A stretch of 64,000 nt of DNA from Iris pallida (Eukaryota; Streptophyta; Magnoliopsida; Asparagales; Iridaceae). Below are positions 45,057 through 57,077 of the stretch, in pieces; the stretch's first letter is position 1, and each line of letters starts with the position of its first letter. The stretch covers positions 13,518,417 to 13,582,416 of the forward strand of contig JANAVB010002199.1 of the NCBI GenBank assembly GCA_029216955.1, read 5' to 3'. The notes under the pieces were generated by a model that searched no databases, had not been told where the DNA came from, and saw nothing but the letters and a program-made list of their open reading frames with translations. The position numbers and the translations under genes were made by a program.

Positions 45057-47778
45057 ATGAGAGGTAAAAGAGTAAGTGTGTATGTGTGTGTGTGTGTTAT
45101 TAAAGGATATGTATTAATGTTCTCAGATTTAGTGATAGGTAGGTGTATATGACATGGGATACATGGTGTCAAATGGTGTATGAATGCATGTGTGTAAAAG
45201 GTTATAGGTTAACTCAGTTTATAGAAATGTATACATACATACTTACATTGCATACATGCATACATACATATCACATATGCATAATTGCATTCATTCAGGC
45301 ACCTATACATACATACATATTTGAATACATTATATACTTGCATACATTATATTCATATATGTATACTCTATATTATTACATTCATTCATGCATATAGTAT
45401 ACATATAATATGCATACAAACTTACATATTTAACTCAAAATATATGTGAATACATACATTACATTACCTTAACACACACACACACACACATATATATATA
45501 TTATATATATCTATTAATATATTATATATATATATATCATTTTTCTATCCCATATACATGCATACTTCAGTTCAGGCATTATATTCATTCACATATCATT
45601 AAGTTGCATATATACTTATTTTCATTACATACATGTCATTCACGCATATTATATACTTACATGCATCTATACGTTATATACATTTTATATAACACGTAAA
45701 AATAGAAGAGGAAGAAAAACTGAAATGGAAAGGGAAGGAAGGAAAAATGTAAGAAAAAAGAAAAACATTGGACATATACATGCTTGCATCATATATTCTA
45801 CATTATCATACATGCTATCATTATTATTGTATTACATTATGTATACATTATGCATTCATATCTATTATTATATGTATACCTTGCATTCATATCTAGCATT
45901 CATTATATACTTTCATGTATACATTGTATATCATTCTTTCATTCATACATTTATGCATTGCTTACATACATTATATTGATTGCACTCCTACATGCCTGCA
46001 TTCAACCATATATACATTAATAAAGAGGATACTATCATATATAAATTATTTTATTCATCTAACATATTATGCATTACATACTCTACATTCATTAATATCC
46101 ATACTACATAGGCTTATAGGTTACACAAAATGCCTATGTCATAGTCACTCTTCTACTTAAAACCAATACTGTACCAATTGATTGTTCATTAAATTATAGG
46201 ATTAAAGTATGTCGTAGCCCTTCGTGTTAGCCTTTCAAAACTTCAAACGAATCGCATTTTCGTGTACGAAAGCACCCGAAATCGCAAAAACACCGAAACG
46301 CGTTTGTCTTTCGGGCAGCTGACACTCAAATAATTTTATAAAAAATTCAGAAAGATTTTGGCTTATTAAAATATATATTTGGAAAGCTAACTTCGATACG
46401 GTTCTTTTAAAAAAAATAGATGATTAAACGGAGTTCTAAGCTAAAGTTATGACATTTCTAAGTTGCTTTGGTTAATAAAAACGTGGATGAATATTATGAC
46501 GAATTTGAGTTGTTTTGGACAAGAGAACACATGTAGGCCAAGATACTTGGATACCAATATAGGTATCCAAATGAAACTCATTCTAACCATCCTAACTAAG
46601 ATCAATCCACTCTCTAACCATTCAAAAACTGAATTTAAATATCTATTTAACTATTATCATACATACATACACATGGGGTGTCCTAATTTGGGATCTATCA
46701 AGTAGGACACAAGACACATATCTAAAATCCTCAAGAGAGCTCCAAATGGCCTCAAATTTGAATCTAAAGGGGACACATGCATGGGAAACTAATTTATATG
46801 CAAAAAAATTGATTTAGAGGATGAATTTTACCTATTGGGAGTGGAATCCCAATGAAATCTTTTAGGACACGGCTCTGATACGAAGATCCCTCAAAGTGGA
46901 CACTCCTCCTTGCGATCTTCTAATCCTTGGTAGCACCCTTCCCTTGGAGAATGAAAATGGTTGAGGAAAGATTTGGTGAAGGAATGATTTGATTTGGAGA
47001 TCAAATCAAAGGGAAGGCTCTCTAAAATTAGGGAAGAACAAAAAGAAAATAAAGAGGCAAGATTGTAATGAATGAAATGAATCATTCTCCCCTAAAGGTG
47101 GCTGCCATCAAGTGTCCATTAGGGCTAATGGAAAATGTCCTAATTGCCCCCTCTCTAGTCTCATATGGTTAAGTCTAGACTAGGTTCAAGTTTGGGGTCA
47201 AAAGGATCTAGTTTTGAGTCTCTAACTTAACCATTCTAGCATGATAAAAATTAGTCTAACTAACTTAAGTATTGCATTTTGGGCCATGCTTAACTTAATA
47301 TTGGGTCCCATCTAGAGTTTAAGCTACCCGGGTCACAATACAAGTCGGAACGAGACGAAACTCAAACCCGACTAAACAAATCCATTAAAAATATTAAAAG
47401 TATAAATTTTCCCAAAATATTAAAATATAAAAATTGATCAAAATTATAATACATCAATTTAAATATTATTAAAATAATCTAAAATTCACCAATTAATCAA
47501 AATCCTAAATAATTCAAAAGTCACAAAATGACCAAAATACCCTTAGCCTAAAAAGTTGTAAATAGTTTCTAATCACATGGTTAGGTCCCATGGTCATGGT
47601 TAGTCTCTAGGCTCAACAGTTCTAGGGTTCACTAGCTAACACGTCAAAATTATAATTCATAAATTTTAAATAGTATTAAATTAATTAAAAATTCTCATAA
47701 ATCATAAATCCTATTATTAAATAAAAAACTTTTATAAAAGTTTAAAATTATTGTCATTTTAGAAAAGTGGATGTTACA
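43469..47778 (-). repeat. 5' LTR of the LARD-like element (4310 bp)
   Basis: TGTCACGACC...GATGTTACA on plus. It lacks the 2.0 kb insertion and so defines the empty site. Low-complexity CATACAT DNA lies at 45226-46110. Confidence 0.9.
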
Positions 47779-48531
47779 GATGTTAGTTGACTTGTACATG
47801 AGGCAAATTGTGAAACTTCATGGGGTACCAGTTAGTATAGTCTTGAACATGGATTCTAGATTTATCTCACATTTCTGGAGGAGTATGCAGGAGAGCTTGG
47901 GTACAAGACTCAAGTTCAACACTTCGTATCATCCACAGACGGATGGTCAGTCGGAGCGCACTATTCATACCCGAAGACATGTTGAAGGTGTGTATGTTGG
48001 ACTTTAGAGGCTCTTGGGAGGATCATATATACTTTGTGGAATTCTCCTACAACAACAGTTACTAAGCTAGTGTACAAACGGCACCATATGAGGCATTGTA
48101 ATAGAGGAAGTGTATATCACCCATATGTTGGAGCGACATAGAAGAGCGACAAATACTTGGACCAGAGCTTGTGAGCAGACAGTTGAGAAAGTGAAGGGGA
48201 TTCATTGTCATCTTCAGGCGGCTCAAGCCCGACAGAAGCATTGGGCCGATACGCATCGTTGACCACTGGAATTCAAGGAGGGAGAGCATGTATTTCTGAG
48301 GATCTCACCAACGCAGGGCACCATTAGATTCGGGAGTAGAGGGAAGTTGAGTCCAAGGTATATTGGACCGTTTGATATCATTGAGCATGTAGGAGAGGTG
48401 GCATATCATCTTGTATTACCCCCATCACTAGAGGCTGTGCATGATGTATTCCATGTCTCACAGCTGAGGAGGTATGTGACTGATCCCAGTCATGTGGTCG
48501 ATAACTCTGAGATGACAGTGGAACCCAGTTT
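47779..48531 (+). pseudogene. Gypsy 2 integrase, C-terminal part
   Basis: Continues the core from 28359: VDLYMRQIVKLHGVPVSIV, then MDSRFISHFWRSMQESLG and YHPQTDGQSERT. The second catalytic Asp is changed (SDRD reads LNMD), while the Glu in GQSER is kept. Frameshifts follow around 47985-48240. The GPF/YHL block (IGPFDIIEHVGEVAYHLVLP; VHDVFHVSQLRRYV) precedes the break at 48531, where Sirevirus C enters. Confidence 0.85.
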
Positions 48532-49626
48532 TGTTGGCCCATTGGTCATATGGTCAACCTGATTTTAATAATTGATCAAACTCTGTCTGGATATACGAAG
48601 CAAGTCGGGACATCTCGGACTCTTGAACATGATCAAGAATGGCTATCCACTGAATTCAAGACCGAAGATCTGTTTGCCTACTTAAGTCTGTAATTCCTTA
48701 TGCAATGTATTTTCATTTTATTTGTAATTCCTTATGCAATATATTTTCATTTTATTTGAGTCTAGAAATATGTTATACACCGAGTCGTACTGGCAAATAG
48801 GCTACCCTTAAATGAGTTCAAAATGTTTTAAAATGTCCTTTCAAAAAGGTTTACAAAAGGTTTTCAAAAAGGTTTTCAAAAATCACCAAAATCTTTTTAA
48901 AACCCTAACTAAACCCTGACAGAACTCGGCCAGAGTTCGGCCAGAGTTCGGCCAGAGTTCGGTTGGTGGCCGTTGTGATTTTGAATCCTTGTTACTTGGT
49001 CCTCCTGCAGTTGCGGATTTGACCGAGATTTGCTCATAGAGTTCTGCCCGAATTCTGTCCGAATTCTATCAGAAGTCTGCCTTTGGATCACCTATAAATA
49101 GAGAAGGATTTCGATCATTTCAACTCACTCATTCACTTTCAATCTTCTCTCTATCTAAAGCTTTCAGTCTTCCAAAGAGTTTTCTAGAGCTTTCAATTTC
49201 AGATCCCAAGCCAATTACAATCCTCTAGTCGATTTGCTAGTGCGGTACGGTCTAGAAGTTTCTGAGAGATTGTAATCAGAAGGCTTGATTGAAGAATACC
49301 TCTTCATATCTGAAGTTGGACGAGTTCTTCGTATCAAAGCTCGTATTGTAGAAGTTGCAAGGACTTCGTAAGAAAACTTGCAGTTTTTCCAATAGTGGAT
49401 TCAACTGGTAGCAAGAGTTCTAACGACTGGATTAGTCCTCAACAGAGGGAAACCAGTATACATCGCTGTCTTTGCATTTGCTCTCTTAGCTCTGTCTTTA
49501 CTTTATTTTAGTTGTGATTAATATTCTGTGATTGTGCTGCTAACATTTTTTTAATTAGCATTATTTCGCTGCCAACTCTATTCATCCCCCCTCTAGAGTA
49601 TTACGCTTTACTATTTCGTTCCTATA
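48532..49626 (+). repeat. 5' LTR of Sirevirus C (1095 bp)
   Basis: Starts TGTTGGCCC and ends CCTATA (3' copy: CCTACA). The promoter region has three CGGCCAGAGTT units at 48924-48965 (two in the 3' LTR), GAATTC-bearing motifs at 49041-49075 and a TATAAATA at 49093-49100. Confidence 0.93.
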
Positions 49627-49628
49627 AT

Positions 49629-49640
49629 TGGTATCGGAGA
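49629..49640 (+). promoter_or_regulatory. Primer-binding site of Sirevirus C
   Basis: TGGTATCGGAGA lies two bases after the LTR and differs at two positions from the usual TGGTATCAGAGC complementary to initiator tRNA-Met. Confidence 0.85.
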
Positions 49641-49721
49641 AGGTGTTACAGGTAAAGCAAAGGTAACAGTGCAATTATTTATTCATTTTTATTAACTGTT
49701 ATATAAATCACAGCACAACAC

Positions 49722-50676
49722 ATGACAACTATGAAATTCACAAGTGAAGGCCAGGCCACAAACAGACCCCCACTGTTTGATGGTATGAACTATACTTATT
49801 GGAAAACACGGATGAGTTTCTTCTTGAAATCACTTGACTTTGATTTATGATCCATTGTTCTTAATGGCTATCAAAAGCACCTCGTATAAATGTTGATGGA
49901 GTTTTAGTTGAAAAACTCCATGGCAGATATACAGAGGAAGAAAAGAAAAGGGCCAGTCTTGACGCACGTGCCGTTAATGCTCTTTTTTGTGCTTTAGACA
50001 GAACTGAATTTAACAGGGTATCTATCTGCACAACGGCTAATGAAGTGTGGAAGCTACTTGAAGTCACACATGAAGGCACGACTCAAGTCAAAGAATCTAA
50101 AGTCAGCAGACTTACTCAAGAGTATGAGGTGTTCAAGATGAAGTCCAACGAAACAGTTACTCAGATGTTCGAGAGATTCTTGGATATTGTAAATCCTTTG
50201 TCTCCCTAGGCAAAGAGTACAGTAACCATGAAAAGATTCGCAAACTCCTGCGAGCACTTACCAAGAACTGGATTCCGAAGGCTACTGTAATCATTGAAGG
50301 GAACGATCTCACAACTATGTCCCTCAAAGTACTCATGGGTAAACTACTCACTCATGAACTGGAGCTACAAGATTTTGAAGAGCCTGCACCAAAGGAGAAG
50401 ACGATTGCTTTCAAGGCTCAGCACAGAAAAGCTGCTGAAGGTGACTCAGACAGCAGTAAATCTGATGCTGAAGATCAAGCACTCCTAGCAAGAAAATTCA
50501 AAAGATTCATGAGATATGAGAAAAGAGCCAAAGAAAACAACAGCAGCAACAACTGGTATCAAGATGACGCTGTCTGCTACGGCTGCAAGAAGAAGGGACA
50601 CATGAAGAAGGATTGTCCCACAAACTCATCATCAAAAAAGAAGAGCAACAGGTATGAAAAAGGGAACCTGAAGTGA
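49722..50676 (+). pseudogene. Sirevirus C gag and nucleocapsid
   Basis: From the ATG at 49722 the copia gag N-terminal domain is readable (YWKTRMSFFLK). A TGA at 49848-49850 stands where Sirevirus B has TGG (Trp), a frameshift follows near 49880 and another near 50205. The middle keeps ALFCALDRTEFNRVSICT and TTQVKESKVSRLTQEYE. The last part (50317-50676) is open and includes an intact zinc knuckle CYGCKKKGHMKKDC (CX2CX4HX4C, 50575-50616), ending at TGA 50674-50676. Confidence 0.87.
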
Positions 50677-50775
50677 TCAACATCTAGGAGATATGCTAAT
50701 ACCAGCATATAACATGAAAGTGAAGCCAGCGACTCAGAAGACGAAGAATCAGAAGACGCTGCAAACGTATGCTTC

Positions 50776-51585
50776 ATGGCATCCGATCAGGTACCTACTG
50801 AACCTGTAGTTGATACTTATGATGACTTCACCTATGAGCAATTAGGAGATGCCTTCAGTGACCTGATGACTGATTACAGGAAACTGCGTAGCAAGTATCA
50901 GACCTCTAAGAAGGTACTCAAAGAGTACAAAGGTGAAATAGGTAGACTTACCAACCTACTAGCTGAGGTTAGAAATAATGTTAGTGAGTCTGGTGAGCTT
51001 TCTTCAACAAAGCTCTTATTACACGAGACTACCAAGTCATCTGAAAAGAAAGACAAAATTATTGACCAACTCAAGGAAGAACTTTTTATAGAGAAGAAAA
51101 GTCTTCGATGTGCACAAATCAGAATGGAAACACTCACTTCTGATTATACTAAGTTGTATGACACTTCCAAAAGATTGGAAATTAGGTTAGGAAAACAGCC
51201 TGAGCCTGCTGCTTCCTTTCCTAACACGTGTCACTTACCGAAAAATCAGAACATTTCCAAGCCAAACACTGTCAGACCTAACCATATAAAACCTTTACCC
51301 CAAAAGGTTAAGCCCAAACAAGATTATAGGTATGCTTTCTTCTATAGTAGAAAACCTAAACCTACCAACCATGCACACCACTCAGCTTTCAACACTCGAC
51401 ATGCACAATATCATTATTGTGGCCTCATTGGTCATATTTTATCTCCATATAGAATGAGAAAGCTTGTTGATTTAAATGTTTATGCTTGGATACCAAAAGC
51501 TAACAATTCAGGACCCTACAAGAAATGGGTACCAAAAGTTTCATCTGCAAACTATTTTGTAGGTGGAACACCCTTCACATGCTAG
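50776..51585 (+). pseudogene. Sirevirus C gag-pol linker with coiled-coil
   Basis: An open segment of 269 codons with a heptad-like charged region (about residues 30-145, from FSDLMTDYRKLRSKYQTSKK to YDTSKRLEIRLGKQ), then a Lys/Pro/Asn-rich linker with YHYCGLIGH, a damaged second zinc-finger-like motif, and YAWIPK/KWVPK repeats. Coiled-coils of this kind occur in Sirevirus Gag. In the family it is part of the polyprotein; here it is cut off by a stop at 51583-51585 that overlaps the protease frame. Confidence 0.75.
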
Positions 51586-54500
51586 AAGCAAATTGATCCT
51601 CGACAGCGGTTGCTCACGGCATATGACCGGTGACGCTACACTATTTGCAACACTGTCGAAGAAAAAGAAGGAATGCTATGTCTCCTTCGGTAATAACTTG
51701 AAAGGGTATATTATTGGTATCGGTGATGTTGGTAAGTCTTTCTATCCTGTGATTAAGGATGTCTGTCTGGTTACCGAGTTGAAACATAATCTACTCATCA
51801 AAGTCATCTAGCTGATCATGGTTATGGCATCAAATTTGGCAAAGACAAATGTACAATAGTTGATAGATCAACTGGTAGTACTATCTTTGAAGGTATCAGG
51901 GAAGACAATATATATGTTTTCTATTTGTTAGAAGAAACTAACATTTCAGGTAGATGCTTAATGGCCAAGAGTGATGAGAGTCATCTGTGGCATATGAGAC
52001 TCGGTCACACTAATATGGATACGATCTCAAGATTATCCACAAAGAAGCTAGTACGCGGTTTACCGGACATTACATTCAAGAAGGATTCGGTATGCAGCCA
52101 ATATGAAAAGAACAAAGCTACCAGATCCACATTCAAGTCAGTAAAAACAGTATGTACTACTAGACCTCTACAATTGCTTCATATGGACTTATTTGGTCCT
52201 AGCAGAGTTGCTAGCCTCGGAGGTAAGCTTTATGCTTTCGTAATTGTAGATGATTTCTCTAGATACACGTGGGTATATTTCTTGACACGCAAGAATGATG
52301 CATTATCCGAATTTATCGCCTTTTACAAGAAAGTACAGAATGAAAAAGGTTACATGATCACTCGAATCAGAAGTGATCATGGAGGCGAATTCAAAAATGC
52401 TGATTTTGAGCAATTTTGTGACACACACGGTTTTGTACACGAGTTCTCCTGCCATAGGACTCCACAATAAAATGGAGTTGTGGAACGTAAGAACAGAACT
52501 CTAACCGAAATGGCCAGAGTGATGTTAAACCAGTTTAGTCTACCAAAATATTTATGGGCTGAAGCTGTCAATACAGCTTACTTTGTTCTCAATAGAGTTC
52601 TAATTCGACCCAAATCGAAGAAGACTCCATTTGAGTTATGGTTTGATAGAATTCCATCTGTTTCATACTTTAGAGTATTTGGTTGTAAATGCTTTATTCT
52701 TAATACAAAAGACAATTTGGGAAAATTTGATGAAAAGGCCGATGAAGGTATATTTTTAGGTTATGCGGCCAAGAGCAAAGGATACAGAGTCTTCAACAAA
52801 CGAACCATGATCATCGAAGAGTCAATCAACGTCACTTTTGATGAACTAAATCAAATGACTATCGATGACAGTGATGAAGATCTGACTGCATCAAGCTCAA
52901 CATCAGCTGATCCTCAACCAAGCTCTGCACTAGCTGAACCTCCTAGAGAAGATCCAGGAACCAGCTACCTTCAGAATCTACCGAAAAGGTTGAAATTTAT
53001 AGCTGATCATCCAAAAGATTTGGTAATTGGTAAAGGAGTAAGTACTCGTACATCCAGTAGAGAGATTGTTTCCAGTGTTGCATTTATTTCACAGCTAAAA
53101 CTATTGATGAAGCATTTAGTGATAGTTTTTGGATAGATGCTATGCAAGAGGAATTAAACCAATTTGAACGGAATCAAGTTTAGGAACTTGTTCCCTGGCC
53201 TATTGATCATCCGGTCATTGGCACCCGTTGGGTATTTCAAAATAAACTAAATAAGAATGGTTTAGTGACTCGTAATAAGGCTCAACTCGTAGCTCAAGGA
53301 TACAATCAAGAAGAAGGTATCGACTACGATGAGACTTATGCCCCAGTTGCGAGATTAGAATCCATTTGCATGTTATGTGCATTTTCATATTTTCATGATT
53401 TCAAACTAGTTCAAATGGATGTCAAGAGTGCTTTTTAAATGGTTTTATAAAAGAAGAAGTTTTTGTAGCACAACCTCCAGGTTTCACGGATTTCAAAAAT
53501 CTTAATCATGTTTTCAAGTTGAAGAAAGCCTTATACGGTTTAAAACAAGTCCCTCGTGCTTGGTATGATCGTCTAAGTTCTTTTCTTGACAACGTTTTTT
53601 CAAAAGACAAGGTTGACACTACACTGTTTATTAAGTCTTTTAATAGCAAACTTCTTTTAATTCAAATCTATGTTGATGATATTATATTTGGATCTACTGA
53701 TGAATCTCTGTGTCAAGAATTTTCTAAGTGTATGCAGAATGAGTTTGAGATAAGCATGATGGGAGAGCTAAAATTATTTCTCGGATTGCAAATCAAACAA
53801 ACAGATAATGGGACATTTATAAATCAAGCCAAGTACACAAAAGACCTGCTAAAGAAGTTTGATCTGGACAATGTCAAACCTATTGGCACTCCAATGGCAA
53901 CTTCAACAAAGCTTGATTCAGATGAACAAGGCAAGCCAGTCGACACACGTAAGTATCGAGGTATGATCGGTAGTTTACTTTATTTAACTGCTAGTCGTCC
54001 AGATATAATGTTTAGTGTTTGCCTGTGTGCACGTTTTTAAGCTAATCCAAAGGAATCACATCTGTCCGCAGTTAAGCGTATCTTTTGATACCTTAAGGGC
54101 ACTTCTTCTGTTGGCTTGTGGTATCCCAAAACTAAGTCCTTTGCCTTATTGGTTATTCGGATGCAGATTTTGCTAGATGCAAAGTTGATAGAAAAAGTAC
54201 CAGTGGCACATGTCATTTCTTAGGCAAGGCTTTAGTCTCATGGTTTAGTAAAAAGCAAAATTCTGTAGCCCTATCAATAACAGAGGCTGAGTACATCGCC
54301 GCAGGACGTTATTGTGCTCAAATTTTATGGATAAAACAAACCCTAGAAGACTATGATTTATTTTACACACATATTCTCATTTTCTGTGATAACACAAGCA
54401 CTATTAATTTGACTAAGAATCCAGTATGTCACTCTCGTACTAAACATATCGAGATTCGACATCATTTTCTTAGAGATCATCATCAAAATGGAGATATAAA

Positions 54501-54621
54501 CCTTGTGTACATAGATACTGAAAATCAACTAGCTGACATCTTCACTAAACCTCTAGCGGAAGATCGTTTCAATTATTTACGTCGAGAATTAGGAATTTTG
54601 GACGCCAATAATATTAATTAA
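51563..54621 (+). pseudogene. Sirevirus C pol: protease, integrase, reverse transcriptase, RNase H
   Basis: Protease motif LDSGCSRHMTG (51597-51630). GAG-pre-integrase (LWHMRLGHTNMDTISRL, from 51985). Integrase core with LHMDLFGPSR, VIVDDFSRYTW and RSDHGGEF, broken by TAA at 52468-52470 where PQQNG is usual. Reverse transcriptase with a stop near 53181, a frameshift near 53436, KKALYGLKQVPRAWYDRL and catalytic YVDD near 53670. RNase H to 54621, with KNPVCHSRTKHIEIRHHFL and DIFTKPL. The order protease-integrase-RT-RNase H is that of Ty1/copia. About ten lesions make it inactive. Confidence 0.92.
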
Positions 54622-54659
54622 TTTTGTTTTATGATTATATATCATTACGCAAAAACTGT

Positions 54660-54800
54660 GTTAGAGACAAGCCAATAAAGAGTTTGTCTGTCACCACAAC
54701 TACGGTTGAAGCGAAGCGGTACTTAAGAGTTCCCCGGTGAACCTCCGCCAGCTGGGACAGTACTCCTACAGCTAATCTGAAATAGTCGTTGTGTAACGAC
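54660..54800 (+). other. Conserved non-coding block after pol (Sirevirus C copy)
   Basis: Contains CGCCAGCTGGGACAG and CTACAGCTAATCTGA, matching the minus-strand block at 17455-17610 in Sirevirus B although surrounding non-coding DNA is not alike. Possible short stem between CAGCTG and CAGCTA. The role is unknown. Confidence 0.45.
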
Positions 54801-54919
54801 ATTTAATCTATAAAATAATATTAATTATGTTAATTGAAGTTGAAATGACTAATCTTTGAATTAAATATTTGAAATAAGACAATAAAAAAGAATGACAAAA
54901 ATCAACTATAAAGAACCCT

Positions 54920-54990
54920 AGGCGAATTCAACCAGAGCTCTGACCGAATTCGGCCCGAGTTCGGTTGAGGGTGTCAAGTTATATATACAG
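54920..54990 (+). promoter_or_regulatory. LTR-like promoter block before the env-like ORF
   Basis: GAATTC, CAGAGCTCTG and GAATTCGGCCCGAGTTCGG (54923-54965) are followed by ATATATA (54981-54987). The Sirevirus LTRs here carry the same GTTCGGCC/GAATTC motifs shortly before TATAAATA. A CT-rich, leader-like stretch follows. It lies 250 bases before the ATG of the env-like ORF. Promoter activity is inferred, not shown. Confidence 0.45.
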
Positions 54991-55238
54991 AACCCGAGAA
55001 GCCTTTCTTCTTCATTGCTTCCAACTACATCATAACAGCAGCAGCAGCAGCCGCCGCGAAGGAGCCCCGAACCCTAACTTTTCACCACCCTCCTTCTTCC
55101 AATCCAAGTGGTGAAATCAATCCAAAATTTGGATTCGTGCGAAGTTTGTCGTTCTCTTCGACATACTTTGATTTCGGGAGGTATAACTCCATCTTTGTCC
55201 ACTTTTCAATTAGTGCATTTTTAATTCAATTTGCACAA

Positions 55239-56540
55239 ATGGCACCCAAATTCAAGCCTTCAAAGAGGAAGAAGACGAACCCCAGTGAGGAAGGGTCATC
55301 TTCGCATCCGCATACGGATTCCCTCTTCTTGCTGGTCCAAACGAGCGACGGCGCGTTCGACGAATTTTTCTTTCAAACCCAAGACCAAGCCCGACTGTGG
55401 TATGGAGACTTCTCCATGAGATCAATATACACAGGCGCTCCAGTCAAATGGACTGTATTTCCTGATCATCATCATTTCTTTGAGGCATTAGGGTTACATC
55501 TTTTTGTTAAAATCTGCTTTCCTATAGCAACTAATGCCATTAGATTATTTTATTGCAATCTCATATTAAACACTTTTGATGTGAGCACTCGTGTTGGTGG
55601 TATTGATATCAATTTCAATGATGACCTCTTAGCGGAGATCCTTGGTATCCCTAACGAAGGTGAACCGCTAGTTGACATCACTGAATTTGATTTCTCCGAA
55701 GGCACGACACTCCCCAGTTTTAAAGCGAAACTCTGTGCACCTGATAGAGTACGTTCTGGAAAGTTCAAGGCTAACAACCTGAACTTGTTTAACTATGAAT
55801 TGCATCGCTTCATCTATTCCACTATCCTTCCAAAATCTACTTCAAAGGATGATGTGACTTCTCTTGAGCTGTCCGCCATGTACCACATTCTTAAGGGGAT
55901 TCTATTTTCTACCCCTAAGACCATGATTCAGATGATAGGTGGTTGTCGTACAAGAGATATAAATCTCTCTTATGCGATGATTCTCCCACGCATCTTTCAG
56001 CGCTTCGATATCGATCTGTCGACTTGTACTCAGGACCCTGAGCCCAAGTTTCTTCAGTTATCTCATCGTAGCATGACTGCTTTAGCTCCACCTCCTGCTC
56101 CTCCTACTACACCTCCTCCACCACCTCATCAGTATGCCATGACATTTGAGGGCATACATCAGTATTTATCTGCTTTGTACGTCTCAATAACGGACATGGC
56201 TCGCGAACGTGAGTTCCGCGACGTCACCCGTTATCAGGCGCTTGCAAATTCCTTAGCTGATCTTCGTTTCGCCCAGACTGGTCATTCAGCCGGTTCCATC
56301 CCTAGAGATCCAACTTTCTCTGGTTATCGCTGTGAGGATGAGGCTGTTCATGCCTACTTCCAGCCCGGTAACGCCTATGATTGGTACCGTCCTGATCGTA
56401 CTCCACCTCGTGACTTTGTTGGTGAGTTCTACGCTGGCGCCCCTCCTCATCCTTCTGGCGCTGGTACCTCTGGAGCTGGTACTTCAGGACATGCTGGTCG
56501 AGCTGATGATGATGATAAGGATGATGATGAGGAGATGTGA
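55239..56540 (+). CDS. Env-like ORF of Sirevirus C (433 aa)
   Basis: An uninterrupted ORF from ATG 55239 (MAPKFKPSKRKK) to TGA 56538-56540. The frame is open back to 55137 without an earlier ATG. Features: basic N-terminus resembling a nuclear localisation signal (KPSKRKK, residues 5-11); a conserved mid-region with FYCNL, LAEILGIPNEG, NYELHRFIYSTILPK; a proline-rich stretch (about residues 318-333); a Gly/Ala/Ser run and an acidic tail (DDDDKDDDEEM). No signal peptide, fusion peptide or certain membrane helix is seen, so an envelope role is unsupported. It belongs to the third-ORF family of SIRE1-type elements, as does 2-928. It is 617 bases beyond the pol stop. Confidence 0.8.
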   Translation: MAPKFKPSKRKKTNPSEEGSSSHPHTDSLFLLVQTSDGAFDEFFFQTQDQARLWYGDFSMRSIYTGAPVKWTVFPDHHHFFEALGLHLFVKICFPIATNAIRLFYCNLILNTFDVSTRVGGIDINFNDDLLAEILGIPNEGEPLVDITEFDFSEGTTLPSFKAKLCAPDRVRSGKFKANNLNLFNYELHRFIYSTILPKSTSKDDVTSLELSAMYHILKGILFSTPKTMIQMIGGCRTRDINLSYAMILPRIFQRFDIDLSTCTQDPEPKFLQLSHRSMTALAPPPAPPTTPPPPPHQYAMTFEGIHQYLSALYVSITDMAREREFRDVTRYQALANSLADLRFAQTGHSAGSIPRDPTFSGYRCEDEAVHAYFQPGNAYDWYRPDRTPPRDFVGEFYAGAPPHPSGAGTSGAGTSGHAGRADDDDKDDDEEM

Positions 56541-56904
56541 CAATATGATTTTGAGTGATATTTTATTGTGCACTTGGAAATGCTCCGACATTCCAAGTTA
56601 TTATCAGTACTTTTTGATCATTATTAGCACTTTCTAGTTTGCTTCAGTACTCTTTTATTTTCATGGACATGTTTATTATGCCTAAGTTTATGGCATTCCA
56701 GTTTATTTCAGCACTATGTTTCAGTTTCAGTTTATGATAGCACTATCTCTTATATTGCTTCATTCTTTATAACTGCCTGTAAAATTACATGCCTGTGAAG
56801 ATTTTTTTTCTGCGAAAATACATGCCTGTGATATTTCTCTAGTTTTATGCCTTATTTCTTTTATATGTGTTTTCTCACTATTTGTTACTTATGCATTGAT
56901 TGCG

Positions 56905-57077
56905 GGGGAGCTTTATCTTTTGCAAATCTTTTGCTAAGTGACAAAGGGGGAGAAAAATTAAAAGATCTAACATTTTTTTTGAGATAATACAGGATATGAA
57001 CAATTCTACTTTTGATATTTTGAACAAGCTTAATGTTATATCATTCATAGTTTGTCAATTATCAAAATAGGGGAGAT
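56905..57077 (+). promoter_or_regulatory. Polypurine tracts of Sirevirus C
   Basis: GCGGGGGAGC (about 56904), then TTTTGCTAAGTGACAAAGGG with the following GGAGAA (56931-56957), and AAAATAGGGGAGAT (57064-57077) next to the LTR. The middle block is shared with Sireviruses A and B. Confidence 0.8.

Larger units (their letters stand above)
28360..47778 (-). mobile_element. LARD-like LTR element with ~4.3 kb LTRs, minus strand
   Basis: Two collinear LTRs (28360-34747 and 43469-47778) bound an interior with no gag or pol. GATGT flanks the element (28355-28359 and 47779-47783). The ends are TGTCATGACC and GTTACA on plus, that is TGTAAC...GTGACA on minus. A gypsy-style polypurine tract (34748-34780, minus) shows the orientation. 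Without the 2.0 kb insertion and the CACTA element, the LTR is about 4.4 kb and the interior about 2.5 kb, close to published large retrotransposon derivatives. Mobilisation would need enzymes from a related gypsy element. Sampled LTR blocks differ by about 8%. Confidence 0.87.

Noticed and set aside
55137..55238. Upstream extension of the env-like ORF
   Set aside because: It opens at GTG with no ATG; the first ATG (55239) gives the basic N-terminus, so the extension is treated as 5' leader.
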